A stretch of 64,000 nt of DNA from Sequoia sempervirens (Eukaryota; Streptophyta; Pinopsida; Cupressales; Cupressaceae), in the NCBI GenBank assembly GCA_007258455.2, contig VDFB02047230.1:153871797-153935796 (forward strand). The letters are read 5' to 3'. Each line of letters begins with the position of its first letter. The first letter of the stretch is position 1. Shown in pieces: positions 50,101 to 61,328 of this stretch. The translations under genes and the position numbers were made by a program. The notes under the pieces were generated by a model that made no database searches, was not told the DNA's origin, and saw only the letters and a list, made by a program, of their open reading frames with translations.

Positions 50101-50657
50101 TCGTGGTTGGGCGGAAAAGGCACTTGAATCACATTCTTGGCCCCAGCTCGCAAGAAGACCAAAGGTGTCACGGCGGTTGGTGGTTCCAAGTTTTATTTGC
50201 TATTGATGTACTTATGTATTATTCAGATTTGGCTTGTGGAGCCCATTGTAAATGTATATGTATTTTGACATTCCTTGTTGAAACTTGAAATGGAAGTATG
50301 TTTTGAAAGTATTTAATGTAACATTGATTTGAGAAGTTAAAGTTTTATAACTTAGCATAGAAAAGATGTTTCTATTAGAAGGATTGATTCCTCCAAGTGT
50401 GGTTGAATATATGTATATGAGAAAGTCATTGAAATACTTATGTTTTGTATAATCTTGATACATTACATTGATATTACTATTATCCATGAAATGCAATTTA
50501 AATTCTCTTTTATTAAGCTCTTTTGGAAGTGTTATGAACAATGTTGACTACTTGGAAACCTTTTATAATGTTTTGAATAAATTGAAAATACTCTTATTTT
50601 CTCTTTAATACTGATTTAAAACGGATTGAAAACACTCTTAATTTTCTGAGTGCTACA
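47187..50657. mobile_element. Apparent solo LTR, 3,471 bp, perfect 5-bp target duplication
   Basis: The insertion starts TGTCACGTC and ends GTGCTACA, is bounded on both sides by TATTT (47182-47186 and 50658-50662), and is absent from copy A, where GATTGATATTTACATGAG is continuous. TG...CA ends and a 5-bp duplication are LTR-retrotransposon hallmarks. TGTCACG starts are common among Ty3/gypsy Tekay/Del-type LTRs, which can be kilobases long. No internal second LTR, PBS or polyprotein was found, so a solo LTR is favoured over a non-autonomous element. Confidence 0.75.
48649..49208. repeat. 63-bp minisatellite, about 8.5 copies
   Basis: Units start at TATGAACTCTGTTAATTA: 48675, 48739, 48803, 48866, 48929, 48992, 49055, 49118, 49181. 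The first three are 64 bp and diverged; the rest are exactly 63 bp and nearly identical. Being divisible by three, the array gives a 139-residue open frame (48805-49224) of 21-residue repeats and a matching minus-strand frame. It lies inside the LTR and lacks other coding signs. Confidence 0.95.
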
Positions 50658-50938
50658 TATTTACATGAGTGGGGTGGCATTATCAGTTTAGTTCAGTTCA
50701 GTTATGGTCCAGTTATCTTCAGTTGCATGTAGTTAGTTTGAGTTGCATGCCAGTTGACTTGACTCTAGGCGGGAGCTACTTTTGTTTCACTCTTGGAAGG
50801 AAGAGTTTGAGGAGCACTTTGTGGGTGTCCTCCTGTGAAATCTTAGTGCAACGCATCAGTGCCTCTATGGTGTGATGCGATGGTGCAACCCTATGGTGCT
50901 CACCATTTGAACGACCATACATCCCTATATAAGCTATT

Positions 50939-51565
50939 AGTTTGATTCCAAGACATCGATATGATGATGAAATTTTGGATGACTCCCCCATTTCTGAATT
51001 TTCTTATCACCAAATAACCCATAGGGACCTCTTTGCTTTGTAGACTCGTCGTCCAACTAACTCTTTTGACAAGTATCCAACTCGCCTTGTAGAGTTGCTC
51101 CTCAATGCAACCTACAACTCTTGTGCAATGGCTTAGCATGACTTGACACCCCTGCATGCTCTGTGCTACACTACCCTCGCTACCCTGAGTAACATGACTT
51201 CAACATTAGAACTATGTTGTCCCAACTCACCTCAACATCTCTGCAACACTAACACCAAGCGCCAGCTTCCAGTACAACTCAGCCTGTCCAATGGACTACA
51301 AGCTTGGTTCACGCCTCACAATTGCTGGGTGCACAATGGTTCACCCTGTGGCTCCTCAACTAAGTCTGCCCTGTGGATGAGTCCTAGACGTCATGTCTAA
51401 TAGACTCCTGTGTCCAACTCACATGACCACTACGACTTACCTGGCTCACACATTGGCGCACCACACCGCACCAAACCTGTAACACCAAGGGTGCAACCTA
51501 GTTACACCACACTCAGGCTAGGTCCAATGCTCCTCGAGTGCATTGTTCACTTCAAGCTCCTTACA
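50939..51565 (-). repeat. Gypsy-type LTR, minus strand (start at 51565)
   Basis: On the minus strand TGTAAGGAGC begins immediately after a polypurine tract, marking the start of a 3' LTR running leftward. The other end is not defined. The sequence is GC-balanced and non-coding. Confidence 0.5.
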
Positions 51566-51577
51566 TTCTCCCCCACT
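51566..51577 (-). promoter_or_regulatory. Polypurine tract, minus strand
   Basis: AGTGGGGGAGAA on the minus strand lies between a polyprotein-end-like frame and the LTR start, the standard arrangement at the 3' end of plant gypsy elements. Confidence 0.65.
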
Positions 51578-51640
51578 TAAAAATAGGCAACGTCCTCGAC
51601 ATCGAAACTATGGCATGGGTCTCATCCTTAGCTACTTCTT
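51568..51640 (-). pseudogene. C-terminal tail of a gypsy-type polyprotein
   Basis: The minus strand reads SMSRTLPIFKWGRM and a stop overlapping the PPT. Plant gypsy polyproteins commonly end with a KWGRM-like tail over the PPT. No RT, RNase H or integrase motif could be read further upstream (51640-53820), so the interior is decayed or the element is non-autonomous. Confidence 0.4.
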
Positions 51641-53820
51641 GGCAAAGACTTATGAACCTATCCAAGGGATATCCAAATGCTAAACTAAAGAAATCTTGTC
51701 TCATTCTAAAGTGAAGCTTTGTTGCATGTCCTTGACACTACAACACTTTGCAAGGTCTTTCCTTGACTTCTCACTGTGACAACTTGGTTATGCAAGTTCA
51801 ATACCTAGCCTCTGTCGACTAGTATACCCTGCTTCTGACACTTTTTCTTGAAATCACTCCTTCAACTTTCAACTTCATAGCTTCTATTTGCTGCACCATC
51901 TTGTCTACCTATGATGCCCCTATATCGTAGCCTTCGTTGACTAGTATACTGTGTAGGAACAACTTTGTGGTGTAGCTTGGCACCCACTCAATTGCTTGGA
52001 GTCTCTTGCCTGTCAAACTGCAACCCAAGATGAACAACAACCTTTGTCTTCCAATACACATCCTGGGTGTGGCGATCCTTCAATACCCTGTCATACTTTT
52101 TACCACTTTCCATGGTGTACTTTTGCAAACTCTTAGAGTCTTCCTTGGTGTTGACTCAAAACACCTTGCTTTGCACACTTCATCTGCATTGAGTGACCTT
52201 TGCATCCACCTTGTTTCTTTTGGGTACTCGTAATGCTGGTATGGCACAACTTCATGTCCATATTTTGCACATTACCCTTGCACCAAAAGCTCAACTAACT
52301 TCAACCTCCGTGGTACCTGGCTCAACTTCAAAGCTTTTTGCAAACCTCTGTAATGTTGTTAAACACACTTGACTGATGAAACTTGTTGTGCTTAAAGACT
52401 GCCTTGGTGACTTGGCTTTGTGGTATTCCAAATCGCTTAGCCTTGCTTGCCACCTAATTTCACCTTGGATTAGCCCTAGACATGATCCTACACCTTGAAC
52501 TCTGCGTTGTGCAAGTCCCCCATTTCAATTTCACCTTGGAGTTGTGTCTGACACAATCCTACACCCTAAACTAATGCACTTGGATGCGACCGAGTCCTCC
52601 ATCAATTTCACCTTGGATCTAAGCTTGGTCAGGATCCTATGCCCTAAATGTTGAGATTGTGGCTCAAGTCCCCCTTCAATTTCACCTCGATTCTGTCCTA
52701 GACATGAACTCACACCTTGAACTCTATGGTTGTTGCATAGGTCCCCCTTATCTTTCATGAAACACCCACAAACATCGTTGCAACAACTACACCTTGTTAG
52801 GTTCCCCATTGACTTATGCTTCCCTATAGACATTCCACAACACTTTGCAACATCCTTGCCTAGCTAGTAGGCCATGTCGACTTCCTTTTCAACTCCTCAC
52901 TTTTGAGGATCACTTGCAACCACTGTTGGATAGCGACTCCAATGCTTAGTTGGCTAACTTGAACTTTGTTTGTAGATAGTGCCTCAATCTGACATCGATG
53001 CTAGGGTGTTCGGCTTAAGGGCACAAGTCTGGGTTGCCCTAGCGCACATCCTTGTGATGCGACTTAGAAGCATCCCTTGGGAACTACTTCGGTGCACATG
53101 TAGTCCCAGATTGGTGCGACTACATAACCCTACATTGATACTCCAAAGATCATACTTGGCTAATGTTGCCTTCTGCTAACAACCACCTTCAAGTCCATTC
53201 TGAATGGAACTCTCTACACCAACTTGGTACCCACATCTATGTGGAAATACCCAAATGCAACATTGAACCTAGTTCAACACTCACATACACCTCTCCTGCT
53301 TTGCTTGACAAGAACTACTAAGACCTTGCACGTGTAAGATTTCTTCGATTCACCCCACTTGAACAACACACCAACCATATCTCCTCTGTTTGCTCACTAC
53401 AAAAGTTCTACATAACTAAGGGCCCATATTCCCTTCATTGCCCCCTCTGGCATTAGGAAAGAGGACCCATACCCTCTTCCAGCATCTTCAAAAGCACAAC
53501 ACATACCACCCTCAAGAAGACACACAGACTCCTAGATTCAATCCAAAAACCAGTGTTGCCCTAGAACTTGGCCATGGATAGCTTTTGAATCCTTATCCCT
53601 TTCTTGGATTGGCCTCTGAACCACATGGTACTATTTCAAACCATCCTGATTCACTTGCGCATCACTGCTGGATGCTGCACACTGCAATGTTTCTATGCAG
53701 TGACTAACTTGAGGACCATGCCCTAATGCCTTGCTCAATCCGCTCACATAAATGACTACACTACTGGACTGAGACTTTCTTTGGGTGCTCCCTTGTCATT
53801 CCAATCGCAAGTCCCACTGA
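51640..53820 (-). other. Decayed interior of minus-strand gypsy-like element
   Basis: GC-balanced sequence unlike its AT-rich neighbours, with scattered 65-100-residue frames on both strands and no recognisable domain. It contains a 73-bp-type tandem repeat (52456-52752). Confidence 0.35.
52456..52752. repeat. Degenerate tandem repeat, four units of 71-77 bp
   Basis: Each unit starts AATTTCACCT (52456, 52527, 52604, 52678), then has a GACA/GATCC region, a CACC(T/C)(T/A)(G/A)AACT-like phrase and ends with AAGTCCCCC. Confidence 0.75.
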
Positions 53821-54083
53821 GATGAATGAGTTTAGTTTTTTCCCTCTTTGTTGTTAATGCATATGGGATATCTATTACTTGACACCAATTTTTAAATCCC
53901 ACCTAAATTTGAGTTTCGATGACAAGGGCACTTTCATAAGCTGCATATTATTTCACTGAAATTTTCTTCACTAGCTTCCTAAAAAAGATTGAGGAAACAA
54001 ATCAACCTCTATCCAATGTGGGGAAATGCCTTGAAAGCTTAATAATTGTTTTTACTTGTATAAGCCTATCAACTTGCTTCAAG

Positions 54084-54364
54084 TTTAATCGGTGGAATGC
54101 CTAAGGTCCCAAAATAAATTCCTTCACATCCTTGCTAGTCTCATCTGAAGAAACATCTCCACCAAGAGCATTTACGTAGGATGTTACTCGATCCCAGACC
54201 TGAAAAACCGGATAAAGGTCATTTTCCTCTTTGGGTACAACAAAATTATCAATTCTCTAATGAGAAACTCAAGTAGAGATAAATTATCAGAAAAAGCTAC
54301 CAACCAATTTCTCCGCATCTTTTCCAGACTCATTTGAAGAATCATCTCCACTGATGCATCCCAT
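54084..54364 (-). pseudogene. Gene scrap with two similar exon-like segments
   Basis: On the minus strand, 54364-54304 reads from an ATG with SGDDSSNESGKDAEKL and runs into GTTGGT. After an intron-like T-rich stretch ending TTTTTCAG, the second segment (from 54199) reads VWDRVTSYVNALGGDVSSDE and TSKDVKEFILGP, then a stop. The two segments share a GGD.SS.E..KD..K pattern, suggesting duplicated exons or an intragenic repeat. The protein is not recognised; low A+T in the open parts supports a former coding origin. Truncated on both sides. Confidence 0.35.
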
Positions 54365-54616
54365 ATGAACAATAGAAATCCTGCAAGTGTGTAGCTGTAA
54401 CGTCATGAAATAAACAAGGCAGCTACCATTAAAATATTGGAAATTAAAACTGTCACCTCAAATTTATTTACAAGGTGATGTGTAGTCTTGAAAAGACCTT
54501 ACACTAGGATAGGGAGATAGTGGTGAGAGTTAAAATAGTATGTATATATTTTTTATGGAAATAGTTGGATTATATAGATGATGGTATTTTTATTTTTTAC
54601 ATTTTGGATTATAACA

Positions 54617-54912
54617 AAAGTATATATCTAAATCAGAAGTTGTTCTTTTGTTAAGCAGTCATGAGGGGAGGTCTTGTTTGTCAAAGTCACCTAAGTGTAT
54701 AGAACATGACAAAGTAAGTATACATCTAAATTAGAAGTCTTTCTTTTGTTAACTAGTCATGAGGGGGGATCTTGTCTGTTAAAGTCACCTAAGTATCTAG
54801 AACATGACCCACTTCCTGGTTTGAACCTTGGTGAATGACTTCCCTCTTCCAAAAGTTTGAACCTTAATGAATGACTTCCTCTAAGGGTTTGAACTTTGGT
54901 GAATGACTTTTT
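54617..54912. repeat. Short tandem duplications (94 bp x2, then about 35 bp x3)
   Basis: A 94-bp unit (AAGTATA.ATCTAAAT...GTCACCTAAGT...GAACATGAC) is doubled at 54617-54808; then TTTGAACCTT..TGAATGACT occurs three times at 54821-54912. Confidence 0.8.
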
Positions 54913-54961
54913 AATCACATACCATCATCCTCACTAATTATGCTTAATCAATTGAACTACA

Positions 54962-55227
54962 TACCATCATTAGATGAGGATGTGGCCCTTTGTTTCTTGC
55001 TCCAGATTGCCCCGATTCTACACAGGACATGCTATGTTCCAAACAATGGGATGCTTTAGCTTCTAAGGGGTTTTTTTCTCAAAGATACAACTTGACTTGT
55101 CCTTCGCTTATCTTGTTGTAGCATATTATTCTACAAGTTGTTGTTGTGTAATGAATATGTGCATTGTTATTGCTTTGTTTGGCTACAATTGAATTTATTT
55201 TAATAAAGCTTTTCTTCCAATAAAAAA
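54962..55227 (+). mobile_element. LINE/SINE-type 3'-end insertion with poly(A) and target duplication
   Basis: A 266-bp body ends in AATAAAGC...CCAATAAAAAAAA. The flanks 54936-54961 and 55228-55253 are 26-bp direct repeats (AATTATGCTTAATCAATTGA against AATTGTGCTCAATCAGTTGA, then ACTACA in both) with about three differences. A poly(A) tail plus a long target duplication is the signature of target-primed reverse transcription. No LINE reverse transcriptase is present, so it is a 5'-truncated LINE, a SINE or a processed transcript piece. Confidence 0.65.
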
Positions 55228-55263
55228 AATTGTGCTCAATCAGTTGAACTACAACCCTTTGAT

Positions 55264-56240
55264 AAGTTAAAATAGTATATTAATGTTCAACAAAAAATAG
55301 ATTTGATTTATGTGATAAATAAAGAATAATGTAATTTTAGAATAAATATAAAAAAATAATATATATATTTCAATGTTTTATATATTTAGCTATATTTTAT
55401 TATTATATGATTTTTTAGTAAGATATTTTTTTGGATTTGATTGAGTTTTCTCATCAATCAAATTTCATGATCTATCTTAGGAAATACATAAAGCAAGTGA
55501 AGATAAATATGTTTGCAATGTGGTTTTTAATTAAACTATGAAGAAGAAATAAAGGGAATGAAAGAAGTAATTCTTTAAATAGTGTATATTTTTTCACAAT
55601 GATAATAGATCATTGAGTGAAATATTAATGTAAAAAATTCTATATTGTTAAATTCAAAAGCATTCTCAATATTTTTAATGGATTGTGAAAATACAATGTC
55701 TCAAATTCTTTAAATATGAAGATATTGGAAAAGTGAAATATTTCCTCAATCTTAATGAAGATTAAAAAAATCTCAATAAAGAGTAAGTATCTCTATTAAG
55801 ATAAGCCATCAACATATATATTAATGTTCAACAAAACTTAAAATTGATTTTGTGTTAAAATAAATAATAGTGTGAATTTAGTATAAAAATACTATATATG
55901 TATATGTATATAGAGTATGTTTTCTATTTTTTATACATAGTTATAATGTAGTTTTTTATTTACTCAAGAAGACGAAATAAAGGGAATGAAAGAAGTAATT
56001 ATTTAAATAAAAAAGGTGTACATTTTCTCATCCTAAAAATAAAATATTGATATAAAAAACTTATGCGCGATTAAATTCACAAGCACTCTCAAATCTTTTT
56101 AATAGATTGTGAAAAAACTATGTCTAAAATATTTTAAATGTGAAGTATTGGAAAAGTGAAAAATTTGGTCAATGAAGATTAAATAACTCTTGATAAATAA
56201 TCAAATATCTTAATTCATGATAAGCCATCAAAATTTGAAA
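55264..56240. repeat. Diverged tandem duplication, about 0.42-0.55 kb
   Basis: Blocks with ATATTAATGTTCAACAAAA, GAAATAAAGGGAATGAAAGA and ATAAGCCATCAA occur in the same order at 55264-55816 and 55817-56240. AT-rich and non-coding. Confidence 0.75.
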
Positions 56241-59200
56241 GAAAGTTATACAACTCTCTAATAAGATAAAAATATCACCTCCTCAATAATGAGAACATTT
56301 AAAAAGAAAATAGTTTTCAATTTCAAGTTTCTAAGGGGCAAGTGCATGGATGGTACCCTAAGGAAACACCCTATATTTTGTCTCATACTTAGCCTATAAT
56401 GACCAAGGAAGGAGTTCCATGAAGTCCATTTTAGGAACTATTTTGTTAGAGTAGGGGTTTCATGAAACCAAAAAAAATGTTAGATGATAAGATATTATCT
56501 TGTCCATAAAAGTAAGAGTCATCACTTTTTAGATTTTCAAGTGGTGTTTGTTGGATAGGGTTAGAAATTTATTTTGCAATCTTATAAGATTTTGTCGTCA
56601 CATGTCATTCATCTACTATCAATAAAGTTAAATATATTTTTTGTAAGAAAATTATTTGAGTTTTTAAAAAAGAGTGAAATATTTTAACATTCACAATTTT
56701 TTTAAAAATTACTAGACCACAAACATCTTAAATTTGGAAGCTTAAAGTGTTAGGCTTGCCTACTACAACAAAATCTAAATAACGACTTATCTTTAAAAAC
56801 TCTTAAAAGTTCTCAATAACACTCACTAAGATATTTTAAGAAACTCTAAATGACAAATGCTTTTGAGATTTCCCTTCATATTCCTAGTTGTCCTCTAATT
56901 AAAGAGTCATGTGTATATGGGGTAAAGTGCTAAGGAGGAAGCGAAATATTAACTTGAAGAGTTCAACTCCATGTGTAATCATCAACAAAAAGTGTACTTA
57001 GCGCCTAGTATTTTGTGGAGAGTCAAGATTCTTATTGCTCAACTAAAAACTAACTCTCATCAACTCCAATTTGAAACGGGAAAGTAGAAAAGACCTAAAG
57101 AAGCATGGGAAGAAAGTGTGTATTTTTTACACTACCAAGGCAATGGATAAAAAAATCACTTTATTATGAAGTGCAATATCGTCAAGGACATCTAAGACAA
57201 ACATGCAAATATCTTGATAGTAGTTTCTTAATAGAGTTTATTCACTAGAAAACTAGAAGTTGGGATGCTAATCATCTCTTTAAATAAATAAATAAATAAA
57301 ACTAATTATCCTATAAACTATTTTAAATCACATAGACATTAAAAAGTCATTCATTCACTCACCAATTACATAATACTTATTTATTAACATAAATATAAAA
57401 TTGACATTTATAATTTAAAGCTCTAAACGTCAGGTAGACAGTGGTGAAATATATTGAAGCAGTATCATTTAACTGACAGTTAAAAACACGAAAAATGTGT
57501 TAGTGCAGTCAACAGTAAACCTAATTATTGTTCCTTCCGTAGCCATTGATGCATTAACTTTTTGTGGGCCGTACATTAATCTTTTAGACCACATCATCTA
57601 ATCCACAAACAATAGGGTGTTGACTACTAGACATCATAATATTAATCAATATTGTAAATTGTGAAATATGATTTCTTTACTTTCACATTTATTTGTATAA
57701 ATAAAAATTAATTTTTAAAGTAATTACTTAGTATTATTAAAATTAAATTGTTAAATAAAAGAGAATAAAATATATTTTTATTGAGATGGTTATAAATATA
57801 AATATAAATTAAAAAAAACTATGATTCACCAAATGAAGTTGTACAATTTATAGTTTTCAAAATGAATGTCGATATTTGAGTGAAACATCATGGGGACTCT
57901 TGTGTGAAAGAGTTCTAATGTAACACAAATGAGAAAATATTGGTTGCACATGAAAAAATGATGTTTTGAAGGATTTTATTATTAGAATATAAGATTTATC
58001 TTTCTTACCTAAATCTTACAATTTATTTTAATTATATTGGTGTAGGTAGGAAAATTTATGTTCATATTGAACATGAATTATCTTAATTGTCAATCCTACA
58101 TGATAATGATGTGTAGAATTTGAAGAAATAAAAAACAAAATTTTCTTTCTAGAATTCAATGATGTTACTGGTAGACTTAAGATAATAATGGGGAAAACAT
58201 TATTGTTGTGTATATTTAGAATAACCAAAGTCAGTAGTGTAAAAAATGTAGTCTTGAATCTCTTGGATATTTGTAAAGAGTGGGTTAGGATTTTGGTGTG
58301 ATGTTTTATATTTTCATCATTTTTAAACTTTTTGTCATGTGCTTTGTTGAACAATTTATTTTTTTGTTTACTAGTAGGAAAAACTTTTAGATGCTATATT
58401 TTCACACCCTCCCACCTTTTGTTACAATTTAGTTTGTCACATGGTTTGGTTTTGGTTTTCATATTTTATAGGTTGTTGTTGTAACTAGGTTAAAAATGTA
58501 TCTTGATAAGACAACCTTGAGTGTTTAAATCTAGGCATTAGGTTTAGGATGTCAAACAAGTTAAAATCATTTTAATGTTATTAAATCAAATTTGATTTGA
58601 TTTGTTTGCTTTGGATTTATTATAGTCTTATTTAATCATGTTATTTCATAGAACATATTAAATCTTTTAAGTTTGTTTAGGTGATGCTCTATGGTCTAGG
58701 TAATTTAGACCCCCCTTAATATTTAAACCTATTTTACCATGGTGGTCCCCATCCCAAAAAAACTTTCATGTCTTATATATTAAAAGAAGAAAAATACATC
58801 AAAATTTTAGATTAAGAATAAAAGAAAAGAAAAATATTGCAATCTCAAGAATATCTACCACATCTATGGACACTTGACTGCCAATAGAGAAGTATTTAAA
58901 ATGAGATAAATCCTATATCTAGTCAAGGCTATAGATGTCTAGTTGGGAACAAAGAAGTATCTAAAATTGGTGACATGTCTACAATTGTACATTACAAATC
59001 ACATGTAGATCAATGTCTACTTTAGAAGTCAAGTGAATTATACTTGTGGTTCTTTTTTCATTTCTATTAACACTTACACAGTTTGAAATTATTAATGAAC
59101 TCATGCATGCAAGCATTACTTGATTAACTAATGCTTCATAAACTCTAATTAATACTCTCTCTTTTTTATTTGCTTAATATTTACCATGCTTTTACCTTCT

Positions 59201-59547
59201 TTAGTTGAACTAGATATTTTGGAATTTAAATTTTCCACAACATTTTAATAAAAAAAGCTATCATTTGTTGTGACCTTGTTACAATACAATGACCAATATT
59301 ATATAAGAATATTGGGGCCTCATAAAAATTCCTAATGTATCTTATTTTTCTATTGATTCTTTCAATTTGTTAGGTACAAATACTCAATTTTCTACTTTGT
59401 TCATGAATAATATTGTCTTGACCTAGTTTTAGAGCTCTTAGCTTATGTTTCCCAATTTGAGTTTAAAACCTTAATTTAAGTCTAGATGATTGAAATATAT
59501 TATTAAATTTTGTTGCAAGAATGAAAGTATTGTGGAAAGATTGAAGG
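56241..59547. other. Unassigned AT-rich DNA
   Basis: No gene, element end or long repeat was recognised. The longest frame (58028-58354, minus, 108 residues) is AT-rich without a domain. Confidence 0.5.
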
Positions 59548-60734
59548 TGTTGTCATGGATGTCAACCAGTCAACTGGGTATCTACTAGTTGTTGTTGACT
59601 ATATATGTTGAGGCTATTAAGAAAAATTTAATAAAGATATGTTGCATGTATTTAGTGGTTGCTTTGGTTTTTGGGCCAGATTTTATCTTGTGGTTGTGCG
59701 GTTTAGATATGTTGTTCATGGTTGTTAGAAGATGTTATATCCAGATTTTTGGTTGTTGATTCGTTGTACAGTGCAAGATGTGTTCACCAATTTTGAACTA
59801 TGGTTTTCTGTGTTTCTGGTTGAGGTCTGGGAGAAATGTTGTTGGTCTGAATTTCTCTTTGATGAAGTCTTATGACTTGTGGTTCTAGAATTGTGTTTCC
59901 CTGGTTCTATTGAAGATAGTTTTGACATTTGGAAGATTCGTGCTTAATGGTTCTATGTGTTTTACACTGGTTTGGCCGACCTTGTGTGAAATACTACTTT
60001 TGAGAATGGTGAAGCACATTGGATCTTTTGGGTCCCTTGAAGCATGTGTATGGGTTTCCCTCATTCTAATTCCACCCTAGGATGTCTTTGTGCCAACCTA
60101 ATTTGAATTTTATTTGGATGGCCGACTTTGGATATGTTTTAAAGTTGAAGATGGTATAAATGCAAGATGAGTTGATGAGGAAGATAACTGAGGCAAGAGC
60201 GAAGAAGAGTGAAAAAAAGAAAAAAGAAAGTGCAATTTTGTGCGACATTGATTCTATTCAGTGAGTGTGTGTGTTGAGAGTGTGGCAAATCAATGTGAAG
60301 CTTATTGTTGAGTTTCTGGATGTAGTAAGCAGAAGGAAAACTCTATCATTCATGCATGTGTGGGAAAAATTGTGGTGGAATCCTTTGTTTCATTAAGATT
60401 GTAGTCTCTCTATAATAGATCTTCTTTGTATCTCTATGGCAGTGAGCCCTTTGGGTTGTAGCACTATTGGATAGTGAGTCCTTATTTCAGGCAGTGAGTC
60501 TTTTTGTAATCAATATTGATATTCTTTATAGTGTGAGTTAATCCTCACCATGGTTTTTCCCTTATTGGGTTTTCCACATAAATCTAGTGTTACTATGTTT
60601 ATGTGATGGCTTTCATTTTTTTGCACTTAATGTTTAATCATTTAAGTAGTATCTAGATCTTGTTCCAGTAAATGATTTAAGAGTTTGACTTGGTGACAAC
60701 CGATTCACCCCCCTCTCAGTTGTATTGTTCAACA
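59548..60734 (+). repeat. 5' LTR of a second copia element
   Basis: Starts TGTTGTCATGGATGTCAACC and ends GTTCAACA directly before a PBS; 1,187 bp, TG...CA. Its last 250 bp resemble the end of the 23878-26313 LTR (TTTTCCCTTATTGGGTTTTC, then GATTCACCCCCCTCTCAG), so both belong to related SIRE-like families. No open frame of note. Confidence 0.75.
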
Positions 60735-60748
60735 ATTGGTATCAAAGC
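60735..60748 (+). promoter_or_regulatory. Primer-binding site, second copia element
   Basis: ATTGGTATCAAAGC, initiator tRNA-Met type with one base change. Confidence 0.85.
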
Positions 60749-60792
60749 TTGGTTCCTTGGTGAAGAGCTTAATTGCTTGAGGAAGGTCCAGG

Positions 60793-60997
60793 ATGGCTGG
60801 AAAAATGGTTTATGATTATCCATGATTCGATGGAACTAATTATGGTATCTAGAAAGTATTGATGGAAGAATATCTGGAGTATTGTGAATATGATGTGGGG
60901 AAAGCTTACAAAAATCTTACACTCCTCTTGCTAATGGTTTGAGTACACCTAAATAAATTAAAGTATTGATGGAATAATATCTGGAATATTGTGAATG
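60793..60997 (+). pseudogene. gag: Gag N-terminal stub, second copia element
   Basis: The ATG at 60793 opens MAGKMVYDYP, a stop, then FDGTNYGI and VLMEEYLEYCEYDVGKAYKN, matching the N-terminal Gag pattern of the 26389 element (FDGTNYAKW). A 37-bp phrase (AAAGTATTGATGGAA.AATATCTGGA.TATTGTGAAT) occurs at about 60850-60887 and again at 60960-60997; directly after the second copy the dispersed repeat begins. The rest of the element is missing. Confidence 0.7.
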
Positions 60998-61037
60998 ATC
61001 TACTTAGTATTCATTACATCCAAGTGGTGTACACGAG

Positions 61038-61128
61038 GATAGAACATTGAGACTTCCCAAGAGTTCATCCTAGTATATTCCAACTCAAGCATGTTTAACC
61101 ATGTAGTTTCTCCCAAAATCAAGTCTAC
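61038..61128 (-). pseudogene. 5S rRNA-derived segment, copy 5
   Basis: Same box A-like and box C-like motifs as copies 2 and 4; inside the fourth family copy. Confidence 0.7.
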
Positions 61129-61328
61129 TTAACTTGCTTACTCATTTGCAAAATCTTCAAAAATATTGTACCTTATAAACCATTCATTATAGAGCCCCTT
61201 TAACTCATCATAATTTAACACGATAGAAAATACCTCCTACTTATCAAGAAATGTATTGCTAAAGAAAATCAAACTCACAAATAAATTACTTTTAGGCATT
61301 GCAATTCTCTTGTCTTTATTTAATTTGT

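Larger units (their letters stand above)
44009..50938. repeat. Tandem duplication, copy B (interrupted)
   Basis: Second head-to-tail copy of 38839-44008. Differences: loss of the 40620-41757 equivalent at the 45890 junction, a further 1-kb loss at 50762 (junction GTTGACTT|GACTCTAGG, with 2-bp microhomology), an extra 330 bp at 46497-46825, and a 3,471-bp LTR insertion at 47187-50657. The changes are typical of illegitimate recombination after duplication. Confidence 0.8.
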
